NCBI RefSeq assembly: GCF_900111835.1
Contig: NZ_FOJP01000001.1
Coordinates: 434,001-498,000, forward strand
Source of the DNA: Metapseudomonas otitidis
GTDB lineage: Bacteria > Pseudomonadota > Gammaproteobacteria > Pseudomonadales > Pseudomonadaceae
Length of the DNA: 64,000 nucleotides
Direction of reading: 5' to 3'
Part shown: positions 11,127-19,249 of the stretch, one piece after another
How the letters are laid out: every line of letters begins with the position of its first letter
Numbering within the stretch: the first letter of the stretch is position 1
Made by a program: the position numbers and the translations under genes
Notes under the pieces: model-generated
The model's database searches: none
Seen by the model: only the letters and a program-made list of their open reading frames with translations
What the model was told of the DNA's origin: nothing

Positions 11127-11252
11127 CATAGGACGCCGCGCAGGAAGCGCACTGAAAAACACGGATGCAGTGGATTCTCCGCCAGGATGGCGGTTGATCA
11201 GGGATGTCAGGGAAACAAGTCTGCAGAAACCCCGCTTCGGCGGGGTTTTTCT
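11127..11252 (+). ncRNA. rsmY: Small regulatory RNA RsmY
   Basis: A roughly 125-nt RNA that titrates RsmA/CsrA-family translational repressors. The inferred -10 is TAATCT (11115-11120), placing the 5' end near 11127, without a good -35, as expected for a GacA-activated promoter. Seven GGA triplets occur at about 11131, 11143, 11163, 11172, 11185, 11202 and 11211. One sits in the loop of the characteristic GCGCAGGAAGCGC hairpin (11138-11150). The transcript ends in a strong terminator, AAACCCCGC-TTCG-GCGGGGTTT (11227-11248) plus a T tract. The upstream GacA element and the adjacent PA0528-like LysR gene match the P. aeruginosa rsmY locus. The exact 5' end is inferred. Confidence 0.92.
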
Positions 11253-11261
11253 TTTGCGCGT

Positions 11262-12161
11262 TCAAACGCCTTCCCAGGGCGGCGCCGGGACTTTCTCCAG
11301 CAGGCTGTGCAGCAGTTCCAGGGTGGCCTGCTGGCGCTGGGCATCGCGGAATACCAGCCCCACCTTCAGCGGCACGCGCGGTTCGCTCAGGGGCTTCCAC
11401 AGCAGGTACTGGTTGGCGTGCATCTGCCGTGCCCGTCCGGGTAGCACGGTGGCCAGCTGGGTATGGGGCAGGCTGTCGAGGATGCCGGCCATCTGGTTCA
11501 GCTCCGCCTGCACGTTGGGCCGGCGGCCGATCAACGCCAGTTGCTCCTGCCAGATCTGCCGCACGCGGAACTCCTCGCCCAACAGCAGCATCGGCAGTTC
11601 CGCCGCCTGGCTCAGCGATACCTTCTTGAACTCCCGCAACGGGTGCTCCGTGGGGATCACCAGTTGCAGCTCGTCTTCGTAGAGCAGCCGGCTGTGCAGG
11701 CCGGGCTGTCGCGGTGGCAGGAAGCCGATGCCGATGTCCAGGGTCCCCGTCAGCAGGCGCCGCTCGATGTCCAGCCCGGACAGCTCGTAGATCTGCACCA
11801 CCAACTGCGGCTGGGCCTCCCGCAGCCGCTCCAGCAGCAGCGGCACTAGGCTGGCGTTGACCGTCTGCAGCACGCCGATGGCCAGGCTGCGCGGTGCCTG
11901 GCCGCGGAACCCGCGCAGCGCTTCGCGGGCACGTTCCAGGCCATCCAGCAGCGGTAGCGCATGGCTGTACAGCGTGTGGGCGGCGAGGGTTGGCAGCAGG
12001 CGCTTGCCGCTGCGCTGGAACAGGCTTACGTCCAGCCCCTGTTCCAGTTGGCGGATCTGCTGGGAAAGCGCCGGCTGGGACAGGCTCAGGCGCTCGGCTG
12101 CCCGGCCCACATGGCCTTCTTCATAGAGCGCGACGAAGTAGCGAAGCTGGCGAAAATCCAT
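11262..12161 (-). CDS. LysR-family transcriptional regulator (PA0528-like)
   Basis: A 299-residue LysR regulator. The winged helix-turn-helix is at residues 1-60 (RQLRYFVALYEEGHVGRAAERLSLSQPALSQQIRQLE) and the two-lobed effector-binding domain from about 90 to the end. It is transcribed away from the MOSC gene with a 103-bp shared region containing a palindrome, the classic arrangement for a LysR protein that controls its divergent neighbour and itself. The likely target is the four-gene operon at 12265-15094. The effector is unknown. It converges on rsmY, whose terminator lies between them. Confidence 0.93.
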   Translation of the reverse strand: MDFRQLRYFVALYEEGHVGRAAERLSLSQPALSQQIRQLEQGLDVSLFQRSGKRLLPTLAAHTLYSHALPLLDGLERAREALRGFRGQAPRSLAIGVLQTVNASLVPLLLERLREAQPQLVVQIYELSGLDIERRLLTGTLDIGIGFLPPRQPGLHSRLLYEDELQLVIPTEHPLREFKKVSLSQAAELPMLLLGEEFRVRQIWQEQLALIGRRPNVQAELNQMAGILDSLPHTQLATVLPGRARQMHANQYLLWKPLSEPRVPLKVGLVFRDAQRQQATLELLHSLLEKVPAPPWEGV

Positions 12162-12168
12162 AAGCCCT

Positions 12169-12183
12169 GCTTATCGATAAAGC
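12169..12183. promoter_or_regulatory. Candidate LysR binding site in the divergent promoter region
   Basis: TTATCGATAA (12171-12180) is a perfect palindrome flanked by GC and AGC, with T and A placed as in LysR boxes. It lies just upstream of the LysR gene start, 85 bp before the MOSC gene. Confidence 0.4.
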
Positions 12184-12264
12184 TGGAAAATCGAAATGGC
12201 CCGGCAACCCCGAAGCACCTAGCCTAAGCAGCACAGAGACTGTATCTCGCGCTGGAGAGGGCGA

Positions 12265-12963
12265 ATGTCCGGGATCGTAGTGCAAGGCGTTTTCATAGGC
12301 AAAGCCGAAGATATCGGCGGTGGGCTCAGCAGCGCGGTCGACAAGCAGCCGGTGAACCACCGGCTGTGGCTGTGGCCCCAGGGGCTCGGCAGCGACGAGC
12401 AGGGCGACCAGCGTTTCCACGGTGGCCCCGAGCGCGCCCTGCACCATTACCCGGCCGAGCACTACCGCTACTGGCGCAAGCATTACCGCCACCTGGCCTG
12501 GAAGGCGCCGAGCTTCGGCGAGAACCTTTCCACCTACGGCCTCACCGAGGACCAGGTGTGCATCGGCGACATCTTCCGCTGGGGCGGCGCCCTGCTGCAG
12601 GTCAGCCAGCCGCGCTCGCCGTGCTATCGCCTGAGCCGTCGCTGGGGCATCCCGGCGCTGCCGGAGCAGGTGCAGGAGACCGGCCGTTGCGGCTGGTTCT
12701 ACCGCGTGCTGCGCCCCGGCTTCGTCAGCCTCGACAGCACCCTGGAACTGGTCCAGCGCTCCTACCCGGGCCTGACCGTAGCCCACGCCATCCAGAGCTA
12801 CTTCCACTACCCGCTGGAGCACGCCGGCCTGCAGCAGCTGCAGCAATGCTCGGCACTCTCCTCCCGCTGGCGCGACACCGCCGCCCGCCGCCTCGCCACC
12901 GGCGTGGTGGAGGACTGGAGCGCCCGCCTGCAAGGGCTGCCGCTGGAGGGGATGCGGGCATGA
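12265..12963 (+). CDS. MOSC-domain protein, YiiM type
   Basis: A 232-residue MOSC-domain protein of the YiiM class. Landmarks are FHGGPERALHHY (51-62), FGENLSTYGL (84-93) and RSPCYRL with Cys120, the conserved Cys expected to bind the molybdenum cofactor. YiiM-type proteins reduce N-hydroxylated compounds such as 6-hydroxylaminopurine with molybdenum cofactor; substrate specificity here is inferred. The cytoplasmic protein starts at ATG 12265 after GGAGAGGGCG. It is the first gene of an operon; its stop overlaps the start of the next gene (ATGA). Confidence 0.88.
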   Translation: MSGIVVQGVFIGKAEDIGGGLSSAVDKQPVNHRLWLWPQGLGSDEQGDQRFHGGPERALHHYPAEHYRYWRKHYRHLAWKAPSFGENLSTYGLTEDQVCIGDIFRWGGALLQVSQPRSPCYRLSRRWGIPALPEQVQETGRCGWFYRVLRPGFVSLDSTLELVQRSYPGLTVAHAIQSYFHYPLEHAGLQQLQQCSALSSRWRDTAARRLATGVVEDWSARLQGLPLEGMRA

Positions 12964-13199
12964 GCGACTACCGCATCGGCCTGCGCCGCGACCAGGTGCT
13001 GCTGGCGGAGCTGTCGGTCAACCAGGCCCGCTACGTCGAGGTGACCCGCGAGCTGCGCGCCCGTTTCCCCCGAGAAGAGGGCTTCAGCCTGCACATCGAG
13101 CGCCGCCGCGAGCTGCGCCGCATCCTCGAACAGGGTCCGGAAGGGTTGCGCCTGCTGGGCATCGAATACCGCCATGAAGAGGTACCCGACCATGCGTGA
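12960..13199 (+). CDS. Small basic conserved-looking protein between MOSC and aminotransferase genes
   Basis: A 79-residue protein (MSDYRIGLRRDQVLLAELSV and onwards) starting at ATG 12960, overlapping the MOSC stop by four bases and ending inside the first codons of the aminotransferase gene. It is rich in Arg and Glu, predicted mostly helical, with no signal peptide, membrane segment or metal-binding motif. The double overlap and normal codon bias argue that it is translated. I do not recognise the family; a role with the MOSC protein or aminotransferase is inferred only from coupling. Confidence 0.65.
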   Translation: MSDYRIGLRRDQVLLAELSVNQARYVEVTRELRARFPREEGFSLHIERRRELRRILEQGPEGLRLLGIEYRHEEVPDHA

Positions 13200-14388
13200 C
13201 CCGCTCGCCGGCATGCGCCTGATGAAGACCGTGGAGCGTCCCGAACAGGTCTTCGTCCGCGGCCAGGGCTCCTGGCTCTGGGATGCCGACGGTCGCGCCT
13301 ACCTGGACTTCACCCAGGGCTGGGCGGTGAACAGCCTCGGCCACAGCCCCAGCGTCGTGGTAGACGCCCTGCGGCGCCAGGCCGAAGCGGTGATCAACCC
13401 CGGACCGGCGTATTACAACCGCAGCCTGCTCAAGCTGGCCTCGCGCCTGTGCCAGGCCACCGACAGCGACCAGGTCTACTTCCTCAACAGCGGCGCCGAG
13501 GCCAACGAAGGCGCCATCAAGCTGGCGCGCAAATGGGGCCAGGTGCACCGGGGCGGCGCCTACCGCATCGTCACCGCCTGCAACAGCTTCCACGGACGCA
13601 CCCTGGCCACCATGTCGGCCTCCGGCAAGCCGGCCTTCGAGCACCTGTTCGAGCCCAAGCTGCCGGGCTTCACCAAGGTGCCCTACAACGACCTGGAGGC
13701 CCTCGAAGCCGCCGTCGACGACGAGACCGTGGCCGTCATGCTGGAGCCGGTCCAGGGCGAGGCCGGAGTCATCCCCGCCACCCTCGACTACCTGCAGGGC
13801 GCCGAGCGCCTGTGCCGTGCCAGGGGCGTGCTGCTGATCCTTGACGAGGTGCAGACCGGCGTCGGCCGCTGCGGCACCCTGCTGGCCGAGGAGCTGTATG
13901 GCATCCGTGCCGACGTCATCACCCTCGGCAAGGGGCTGGGCGGCGGTGTACCCCTGGCCGCGCTGCTGGCCCGGGGCAATGCCTGCTGTTTCGAACCCGG
14001 CGAGCAGGGCGGCACCTACCATGGCAATGCCTTGATGACCGCTGCGGGGCTGGCGGTGCTGAAGACCGTGCTGGAGCCCGGCTTTCTCGAACAGGTGCGC
14101 GAGGTGTCCCAGCACCTGCGCGAGGGGCTCGCCCGGGTGGCGCGCCGCCACGGCCACGGTCCCCTGCGTGGTCATGGGCTGATGGTGGGCATGCCGCTGA
14201 TCCACCAGTCGGCCACGCGGGTGGCCCGCCAGGCGCTGGAGGACGGGTTGCTGATCAACGCGCCCCAGGCCGACTGCCTGCGCTTCACCCCGGCGCTGAA
14301 CGTCAGCCTCGCCAACGTCGACGAAATGCTCAAACGCCTCAACCGCGCGCTTTCCCTGGCCCGCAGCAAAGAACCGGAGATCGCCTGA
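13192..14388 (+). CDS. Class III aminotransferase, acetylornithine/GABA-type (PA0530-like)
   Basis: A 398-residue PLP-dependent class III (omega) aminotransferase. The PLP Lys is K247 in TLGKGLGGG, the cofactor Asp is in DEVQTG (219-224), and the phosphate-binding SGAEANEGAIKLAR is at 100-114. These match acetylornithine, succinylornithine and 4-aminobutyrate aminotransferases; the exact amino donor cannot be fixed. I choose ATG 13192, nine bases after GAAGAGG (13176-13182), over the ATG at 13174 with no ribosome site. It overlaps the preceding small gene and ends one base before the amidotransferase gene. Context suggests nitrogen salvage from an amine. Confidence 0.92.
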   Translation: MRDPLAGMRLMKTVERPEQVFVRGQGSWLWDADGRAYLDFTQGWAVNSLGHSPSVVVDALRRQAEAVINPGPAYYNRSLLKLASRLCQATDSDQVYFLNSGAEANEGAIKLARKWGQVHRGGAYRIVTACNSFHGRTLATMSASGKPAFEHLFEPKLPGFTKVPYNDLEALEAAVDDETVAVMLEPVQGEAGVIPATLDYLQGAERLCRARGVLLILDEVQTGVGRCGTLLAEELYGIRADVITLGKGLGGGVPLAALLARGNACCFEPGEQGGTYHGNALMTAAGLAVLKTVLEPGFLEQVREVSQHLREGLARVARRHGHGPLRGHGLMVGMPLIHQSATRVARQALEDGLLINAPQADCLRFTPALNVSLANVDEMLKRLNRALSLARSKEPEIA

Positions 14389-14389
14389 C

Positions 14390-15094
14390 ATGCGTGTCGC
14401 CATCCTTCAGCACGTCCCCTTCGAAGGCCCCGGGCGTATCGCCCAGTGGCTGGAGCTGCGCGCCGCACAGGCGCGGATCTACCCCCTCCACGCCGATGGT
14501 CGCCTGCCCGCGCTGGAGGACTTCGACCTGCTGGTGGTGCTCGGTGGCCCGATGAGCGTGCACGACGAGGCGCTCTACCCCTGGCTCCGGGAAGAGAAGG
14601 CGCTGATCCGTGCGGCGCTGGAGGGCGAAAAGCGCGTGCTGGGCATCTGCCTGGGCGGCCAGTTGCTGGCCGAAGCGCTGGGCGCCGAGGTACGCCCCGG
14701 CGAGGTTGAGATCGGCTGGTGGCCCCTGGAGAAGAACCCCCTGGCCGACCGCTCTCCGCTCGGGCGAATGCTGCCTCAGCGCCTGCTGGCCCTGCACTGG
14801 CACGGCGAGACCTTCGGGCTGCCGGATGGCGCGATTCCGCTCTACGGCTCTGCCGCCTGTGCCAACCAGGGGTTCGTCTGGCGCGAGCACGCCATTGCCC
14901 TGCAATGCCACCTGGAAAGCACCCCGGAGAGCATCGAAGCCTTGTTGCTGGCCTGTCCGGAGGACCTGGCGCGACCGGGCTCGGTGGAGGATGCCGCCGC
15001 GATCCGTGATGGCTACCCCCAGTGCAGTGCCTTGGCGCCGACGCTGTTCCGCCTGCTGGACTACCTCACCGGTCCCCACGCCGTGCTGACCTGA
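14390..15094 (+). CDS. Class I glutamine amidotransferase-like protein (PA0531-like)
   Basis: A 234-residue stand-alone class I glutamine amidotransferase domain. The triad is complete: nucleophile Cys87 in GICLGGQ, His174 and Glu176 in LQCHLES. Such stand-alone proteins include gamma-glutamyl hydrolases of polyamine catabolism (PuuD-like) and unassigned GMP-synthase-like amidotransferases; LGGPMSVHDE favours the latter group. The start lies one base after the aminotransferase stop, so the two are co-translated. Together with the aminotransferase it may handle a glutamylated or amide-bearing amine; this is inference. Confidence 0.9.
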   Translation: MRVAILQHVPFEGPGRIAQWLELRAAQARIYPLHADGRLPALEDFDLLVVLGGPMSVHDEALYPWLREEKALIRAALEGEKRVLGICLGGQLLAEALGAEVRPGEVEIGWWPLEKNPLADRSPLGRMLPQRLLALHWHGETFGLPDGAIPLYGSAACANQGFVWREHAIALQCHLESTPESIEALLLACPEDLARPGSVEDAAAIRDGYPQCSALAPTLFRLLDYLTGPHAVLT

Positions 15095-15119
15095 TTCCCT
15101 TCTCGAGTCCTTTTTCTCA

Positions 15120-15159
15120 ACCGCCCGGCGGCCCTGCCCTTTGCCCCGGGCGGTTTTTC
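15120..15159 (+). terminator. Terminator of the MOSC-aminotransferase-amidotransferase operon
   Basis: A 9-bp perfect stem ACCGCCCGG (15120-15128) / CCGGGCGGT (15146-15154) with a 17-base loop is followed by TTTTCTT. Confidence 0.8.
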
Positions 15160-15229
15160 TTGGTGCGGACCTGACGCGGTTCGCGCAGCTCGCCGCATCC
15201 TGCGGACGTGACCGTGGCGTAGGGGGGAT

Positions 15230-15435
15230 CGCGCTTCATCGATCCATCGCTTCCCTGGGCTGAAGCCCAGGCTACGAGGGCGTCACCACGGGGTTGAGGC
15301 GCACGGGCCCAGCCGCGATTGGTGGATGGAAAAAGCGCCATTCACCTTGCGCCGTGGCCATCGCAGCAGGAGGCGGGGAATGCTGGGGAGTCGCCGTAGG
15401 ATGGGCTGAGCTGTGCGAAGCCCATCACTCCCGGC
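15230..15435. repeat. Cluster of dispersed palindromic intergenic repeats
   Basis: No gene is seen between 15095 and 15440 beyond the terminator. The stretch holds fragments of repeat families found elsewhere in the window: CCTGGGCTGAAGCCCAGG near 15255, GGTGGATGGAAAAAGCGCCA near 15321 (reverse of the hairpin at 28856, 31037 and 38330), and a GATGGGCTGAGCTGTGCGAAGCCCATC hairpin near 15400. Confidence 0.6.
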
Positions 15436-15440
15436 GCGCT

Positions 15441-16235
15441 TCAGACCAGGGGACCGTAGAGGGCGGCGCGGCGGTCGTTGAGGTAGGTCAGGGCCTGGCG
15501 GGAGCGCTCCAGCAGGTCCCGACGCAGGTCGGCGAAGGCCAGGGTTTCCTCGCGGCCGCAGACAGCGGCCAGGCTGCCGTCCGGGGCGCTGACGCTGGAG
15601 AGGCCGCAATAGCGGATTTCGCCTTCGGCGCCACAGTAGTTGGCGTAGGCCAGGTAGCACTGGCTTTCGTAGGCGCGGGCGCGTACCAGCACCTCGCAAA
15701 CGAAGTCGAAGGGCACCATGTTCGCCGTGGGCACCAGCACCGCGTCTGCGCCGGCCAGGGCCAGGCGGCGCACGTTCTCGGGGAATTCCACGTCGTAGCA
15801 GACCAGCAGCCCCAGCTTCCAGCCCTCCAGCTCCACCAGCGGGGACAGGTCCTCGCCTGCGCTGAACATGCCCCGGTCCAGCTCGCCGAACAGGTGGGTC
15901 TTGCGGTAGTGGCCGAGGCGTTCGCCCCGGGCATCGATCAGTTGCACCGCGTTGTACAGCGCGCCGGTGTCATCCCGCTCCGGGTAGCCGTAGAGCACGG
16001 CTATGCCGTGCTCCCGGGCGATGCCGGCGATGCGTGCTGCCCAGTCTCCGTCGGCCGGCTGGGCCAGGCGCTGCACCGCCTCCAGGCCGATGTCGTAGCC
16101 GCTGAGGAACATCTCCGGCGTGATCAGCAATCGCGCCCCATGCCGGGCCGTTTCGGCCGCCCGTTGGTGCAGGCGTTCAAGGTTGGCCTCCGGGTCCAGG
16201 GGCAGCGGCGGGCATTGGTAGAGGGCGATGCGCAT
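15441..16235 (-). CDS. davA: 5-aminopentanamidase DavA (nitrilase superfamily)
   Basis: A 264-residue carbon-nitrogen hydrolase that converts 5-aminovaleramide to 5-aminovalerate and ammonia, the second step of the lysine aminovalerate pathway. The Glu-Lys-Cys triad is E41 (TPEMFLSGY), K112 (YRKTHLFG) and C146 (LVCYDVEFPE). It lies 12 bp downstream of davB in the same direction, which identifies the substrate; on motifs alone it could be another aliphatic amidase. It is cytoplasmic. The rest of the pathway (davT, davD) is not in the window. Confidence 0.9.
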   Translation of the reverse strand: MRIALYQCPPLPLDPEANLERLHQRAAETARHGARLLITPEMFLSGYDIGLEAVQRLAQPADGDWAARIAGIAREHGIAVLYGYPERDDTGALYNAVQLIDARGERLGHYRKTHLFGELDRGMFSAGEDLSPLVELEGWKLGLLVCYDVEFPENVRRLALAGADAVLVPTANMVPFDFVCEVLVRARAYESQCYLAYANYCGAEGEIRYCGLSSVSAPDGSLAAVCGREETLAFADLRRDLLERSRQALTYLNDRRAALYGPLV

Positions 16236-16247
16236 GGGGCTCTCCTG

Positions 16248-17930
16248 TCAGTCCGGCAGGGCGATGGGGCCGAGTTCGGCGAAGCAGTCGCCCGGGCCGG
16301 GGTTGTCCGCCGGGGTGCTGCCGCCGAAGTGGCGCATGATGCCCCACACCGCGTTGAGCGAGGTCTGCACCGCGCCTTCGACCCAGGCCGGCGTCCAGGA
16401 CACATCGTCGCCTGCGATGAAGATGCCGCGCTGTTCGGCGGGCATGTCGTCCTGCATGAAGTGGGCGTACATGCGCTGGTTGTAGCGGTAGTGGCCCGGC
16501 AGCGCGCCCTTGAAGGCGCCGAGGAAGTGCGGGTCGGCCTCCCAGGAGACGGTGATCGGGTCGCCGATGATGTGGCTGGCGATGTCCACGTCCGGGTAGA
16601 TCTTCTTCAGCGCGTCGAGGGCCAGCTTCACGCGCTTCTCCACCGGGTGCGGCAGCATCTTCAGGGCGTCGCTCATCCAGGAGTAGGACAGGCAGATCAC
16701 CCCCGGCTTGTCATCGCCGTTGTCGAACAGGTAGGTGCCACGGGTGAGGCGGTCGGTGAGGGTCATGCTCAGGGTGTCACGGCCGGTCTGCGGGTCCTTG
16801 TCCTTCCAGAACGGCCGATCAACCATCACGAAGGTCTTCGACGACTGCATGTAGCGGGTGCGGTCCAGGGCCATCCACAGCTTCTGCGAGAACAGCGACT
16901 CCTCGCACTCGATCTGGGTGGTCAGCAGCCAGGTCTGGCAGGTGGCGAGCACGGCGGCGTAGTGGCGGGTGTCGCCCCAGGTGTCGGTGACCGCCAGGCG
17001 ACCGTCAGCGGCGCGGACGATGCGCTTGACCCCCGGCCGCGCCGCGCCGTTGTGTAGCGACGCCAGGCTGGTGCCCGCCGGCCAGTGCACGCAGCGCTCC
17101 GGCGCATGGCGCCAGATGCCCATGGGTACCTGCTGCACACCGCCGACGATCAGGTGCTGGTTGTCGTCGCAGGCGGTCATCACCACGCGGAAGATCTCCA
17201 GCATGGAGTTGGGGAAGTCCGAGTCCCAGCCGCCGGTGCCGAAGCCCACCTGGCCGAACACCTCGCGGTGGTGGAAGGAGAGCTGGGCGAAGGCCTTGGA
17301 GCTGGCGACGAAGTCATAGAAGGTGCGGTCGTCCCAGAGCGGCACCAGGGTGTTCCACAGGGCTTTCAGGCGCTTCACGTCGCGGTCGCGGATGGCCTGC
17401 TGGATCTCGCCGAACTGCGCGCCGTCCTCCAGGGCATCGGCCCAGGCGTCGGCCACTTCCTGGAACAGCGCCGGCAGGTCCGCCAGCTTCTCCGCATAGT
17501 AGGTCTTGCCCTCGATGTCGATCACCGTGCTGCCGGAGGCCGGGGTGAGCGGGTTGGGGAAGGGCTGGGTCTTGAGGCCGAGCATGTCCACGTAGTGGTA
17601 GAAGGCCGTGGACGAGGCCGGGAAGCGCATGCCGCCCAGCTCGGCGATGATCCCGTCGGTGCCCTCGAAGGCCTGCGAGCGCAGGCGCCCACCCATCTTC
17701 GAGGCCTCGTAGACCACCGGCTTCAAGCCCATCTTCATCAGCTCGTAGGCCGCCACCAACCCGGCGATGCCGGCACCGACGATGGCTACCTCGGCGCCGT
17801 GGTGCTCGGCCGGGATGCTGCCCAGGCCGGCGGGGTGGCGGATCCAGTCGTCGAAGGCGAAGGGGAAGTCCGGGCCGAAGATGGTGATGGGGTTCTTGCC
17901 GTCGGCGGGGTGGCGGTTGTTGTTGTGCAT
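16248..17930 (-). CDS. davB: Lysine 2-monooxygenase DavB
   Basis: A 560-residue FAD-dependent L-lysine 2-monooxygenase that oxidatively decarboxylates lysine to 5-aminovaleramide. The dinucleotide-binding motif GAGIAG is at 52-57 and the FAD-contacting GGRLRSQAF and ELGGMRFP segments follow. The sequence agrees closely with my memory of P. putida DavB throughout, including the N-terminus NNNRHPADGKNPITIFGPDFPFAFDDW. I start it at the ATG read from 17930; a longer open frame reaches 18173 but lacks family similarity. It forms an operon with davA. The Lrp regulator likely to control it lies beyond an adhesin gene. Confidence 0.95.
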   Translation of the reverse strand: MHNNNRHPADGKNPITIFGPDFPFAFDDWIRHPAGLGSIPAEHHGAEVAIVGAGIAGLVAAYELMKMGLKPVVYEASKMGGRLRSQAFEGTDGIIAELGGMRFPASSTAFYHYVDMLGLKTQPFPNPLTPASGSTVIDIEGKTYYAEKLADLPALFQEVADAWADALEDGAQFGEIQQAIRDRDVKRLKALWNTLVPLWDDRTFYDFVASSKAFAQLSFHHREVFGQVGFGTGGWDSDFPNSMLEIFRVVMTACDDNQHLIVGGVQQVPMGIWRHAPERCVHWPAGTSLASLHNGAARPGVKRIVRAADGRLAVTDTWGDTRHYAAVLATCQTWLLTTQIECEESLFSQKLWMALDRTRYMQSSKTFVMVDRPFWKDKDPQTGRDTLSMTLTDRLTRGTYLFDNGDDKPGVICLSYSWMSDALKMLPHPVEKRVKLALDALKKIYPDVDIASHIIGDPITVSWEADPHFLGAFKGALPGHYRYNQRMYAHFMQDDMPAEQRGIFIAGDDVSWTPAWVEGAVQTSLNAVWGIMRHFGGSTPADNPGPGDCFAELGPIALPD

Positions 17931-18008
17931 GGCGACCTGCGAGGGATGTTGGAGGGGCTGTCTGTGCAGCGTTGGCGCCATTCTAGGGGGGCTGAATTTC
18001 GTCCATAA

Positions 18009-18024
18009 GACGATTTGTGTCGTC
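18009..18024. promoter_or_regulatory. Inverted repeat in the davB upstream region
   Basis: GACGA-TTTGTG-TCGTC is a perfect 5-bp inverted repeat 79 bp upstream of davB, in an A+T-richer patch that also carries CATTAAG and TTAGCTAAG. It is a candidate site for the nearby Lrp/AsnC regulator. Otherwise I see no gene between davB and the adhesin at 18226. Confidence 0.35.
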
Positions 18025-18225
18025 ATTAAGCTGGTTGTGCATTCAAAACGACGAGAGATTTTAGCTAAGTGACGAGGTGATCTAGGTGGGTATCGGATTC
18101 CTAGGAAATTTCCATTAAGTCGTAGGTTTACGGCTTTCACGAAGAAGGGAGTCACCTCGGAACGTCCCGACAAGCTGATCAGCCATCATGCGGGCCTTCA
18201 TATCCGGGACACAGGGAGATGCCTC

Positions 18226-19245
18226 ATGGGAAGTTGGCGTAGTCGTTCACTGATCCTTTTTGGCGTGCTGTGGGCAGCCTCCATGCAGCAGGCCTGGGCG
18301 GTACAGGCGTACTGCAAGCGGAACTCTCCTTCAATGACTACCTGGGCTCCCCTACCAACAACTTTGGCCATACCCAGGGATCTACCGAACGGACATGTGT
18401 TGTTCGACACCCAGGGTTGGATCCAGGCCGGATGGGTTGATGTCACCTGTGGTGGTTTCCTACAGCACGGCAACATGTACTTGAGGTATGGCTATACAAG
18501 CGGAGCCAGCGTTCCTGGCTTTCCCAATGTCTATCCCACAGGTGTCCCGGGCGTAGGGATCAGAGTGGCTTGGTCCAGGGTGGCGGGTTCAGTTCCTCCT
18601 GAGATGTCCGGCGGCCAGTGGATTGGCAGCCCGAAAAAAGTGGAGGACTTGCCACGTGGTCGATACACCCCTGCCAGCAACTGGTGGATTCAGTTGATCA
18701 AGACAGGTTCGATTTCCACGGGCACTTACAGAATTCCGGAAGTGCAAGTGCACTATCAGGACGAGCTTACAAACGCGCTGAAATTTCGAGAGATTGAGTT
18801 GGTAAGTCGGGCTCGTGGTTGCAAGTTGCTCAACTCGCCTCAAGAAGTACGTCTCGGTACTGCATCGATAAAGGATTTCCAAGGTCTCGGAAGTACTTCC
18901 AAGCCTAGGGATTTCGAAATCGCTCTCGACTGTGAGCCTGATGTCTCGGTTAGTTACAGCATCAATGGGTTGCCCGCCGCTGAGTCTAACTCCACGCTGC
19001 AGAACTCCGTGGGCTGGGATGGGGAAGGCAAACCGATGGCGAGAGGGGTTGGTATTCAGTTGCTGAAACGGCACGGTTCGGCTGAACCCATTTTGATCGG
19101 TAAGGAATTCGAGTTTCGCCGCAGTTCGGCCGTGGGTTCTTCGATAATGAGTATTCCGCTGACAGCTCAGTACCGGCAGGTCGAGAGCACCGTCATTCCC
19201 GGAAAGGTCCTGACCTCAGCCACTATCACCCTCCTATACCGCTGA
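18226..19245 (+). CDS. Two-domain fimbrial tip adhesin, paralogue 1
   Basis: A 339-residue secreted protein with signal peptide MGSWRSRSLILFGVLWAASMQQAWA. An N-terminal receptor-binding-like domain (about 26-190) contains TGVPGVGIRVAW and NWWIQLIKTGSISTGTY. A pilin domain (about 195-339) follows, with paired Cys (RGCKL, LDCEPD) and an alternating hydrophobic final strand TSATITLLYR suited to donor-strand exchange. This is the layout of chaperone-usher tip adhesins. No chaperone, usher or major pilin is nearby. ATG 18226 follows GGGAG by seven bases. It is the most divergent and A+T-richest of five paralogues in 6 kb and sits between davB and the Lrp gene. The ligand is unknown. Confidence 0.85.
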   Translation: MGSWRSRSLILFGVLWAASMQQAWAVQAYCKRNSPSMTTWAPLPTTLAIPRDLPNGHVLFDTQGWIQAGWVDVTCGGFLQHGNMYLRYGYTSGASVPGFPNVYPTGVPGVGIRVAWSRVAGSVPPEMSGGQWIGSPKKVEDLPRGRYTPASNWWIQLIKTGSISTGTYRIPEVQVHYQDELTNALKFREIELVSRARGCKLLNSPQEVRLGTASIKDFQGLGSTSKPRDFEIALDCEPDVSVSYSINGLPAAESNSTLQNSVGWDGEGKPMARGVGIQLLKRHGSAEPILIGKEFEFRRSSAVGSSIMSIPLTAQYRQVESTVIPGKVLTSATITLLYR

Positions 19246-19249
19246 CCCG

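Noticed and set aside
10900-11682. Plus-strand frames of 260, 141 and 87 residues across rsmY and the LysR gene
   Set aside because: They run through the GacA box, rsmY and its terminator and lie antisense to LysR; translation is Arg/Ser/Trp-rich without motifs.
16248-18173. A longer DavB with 81 extra N-terminal residues
   Set aside because: The extra region is not family-like and runs through the A+T-rich regulatory segment; the DavB N-terminus begins at 17930.
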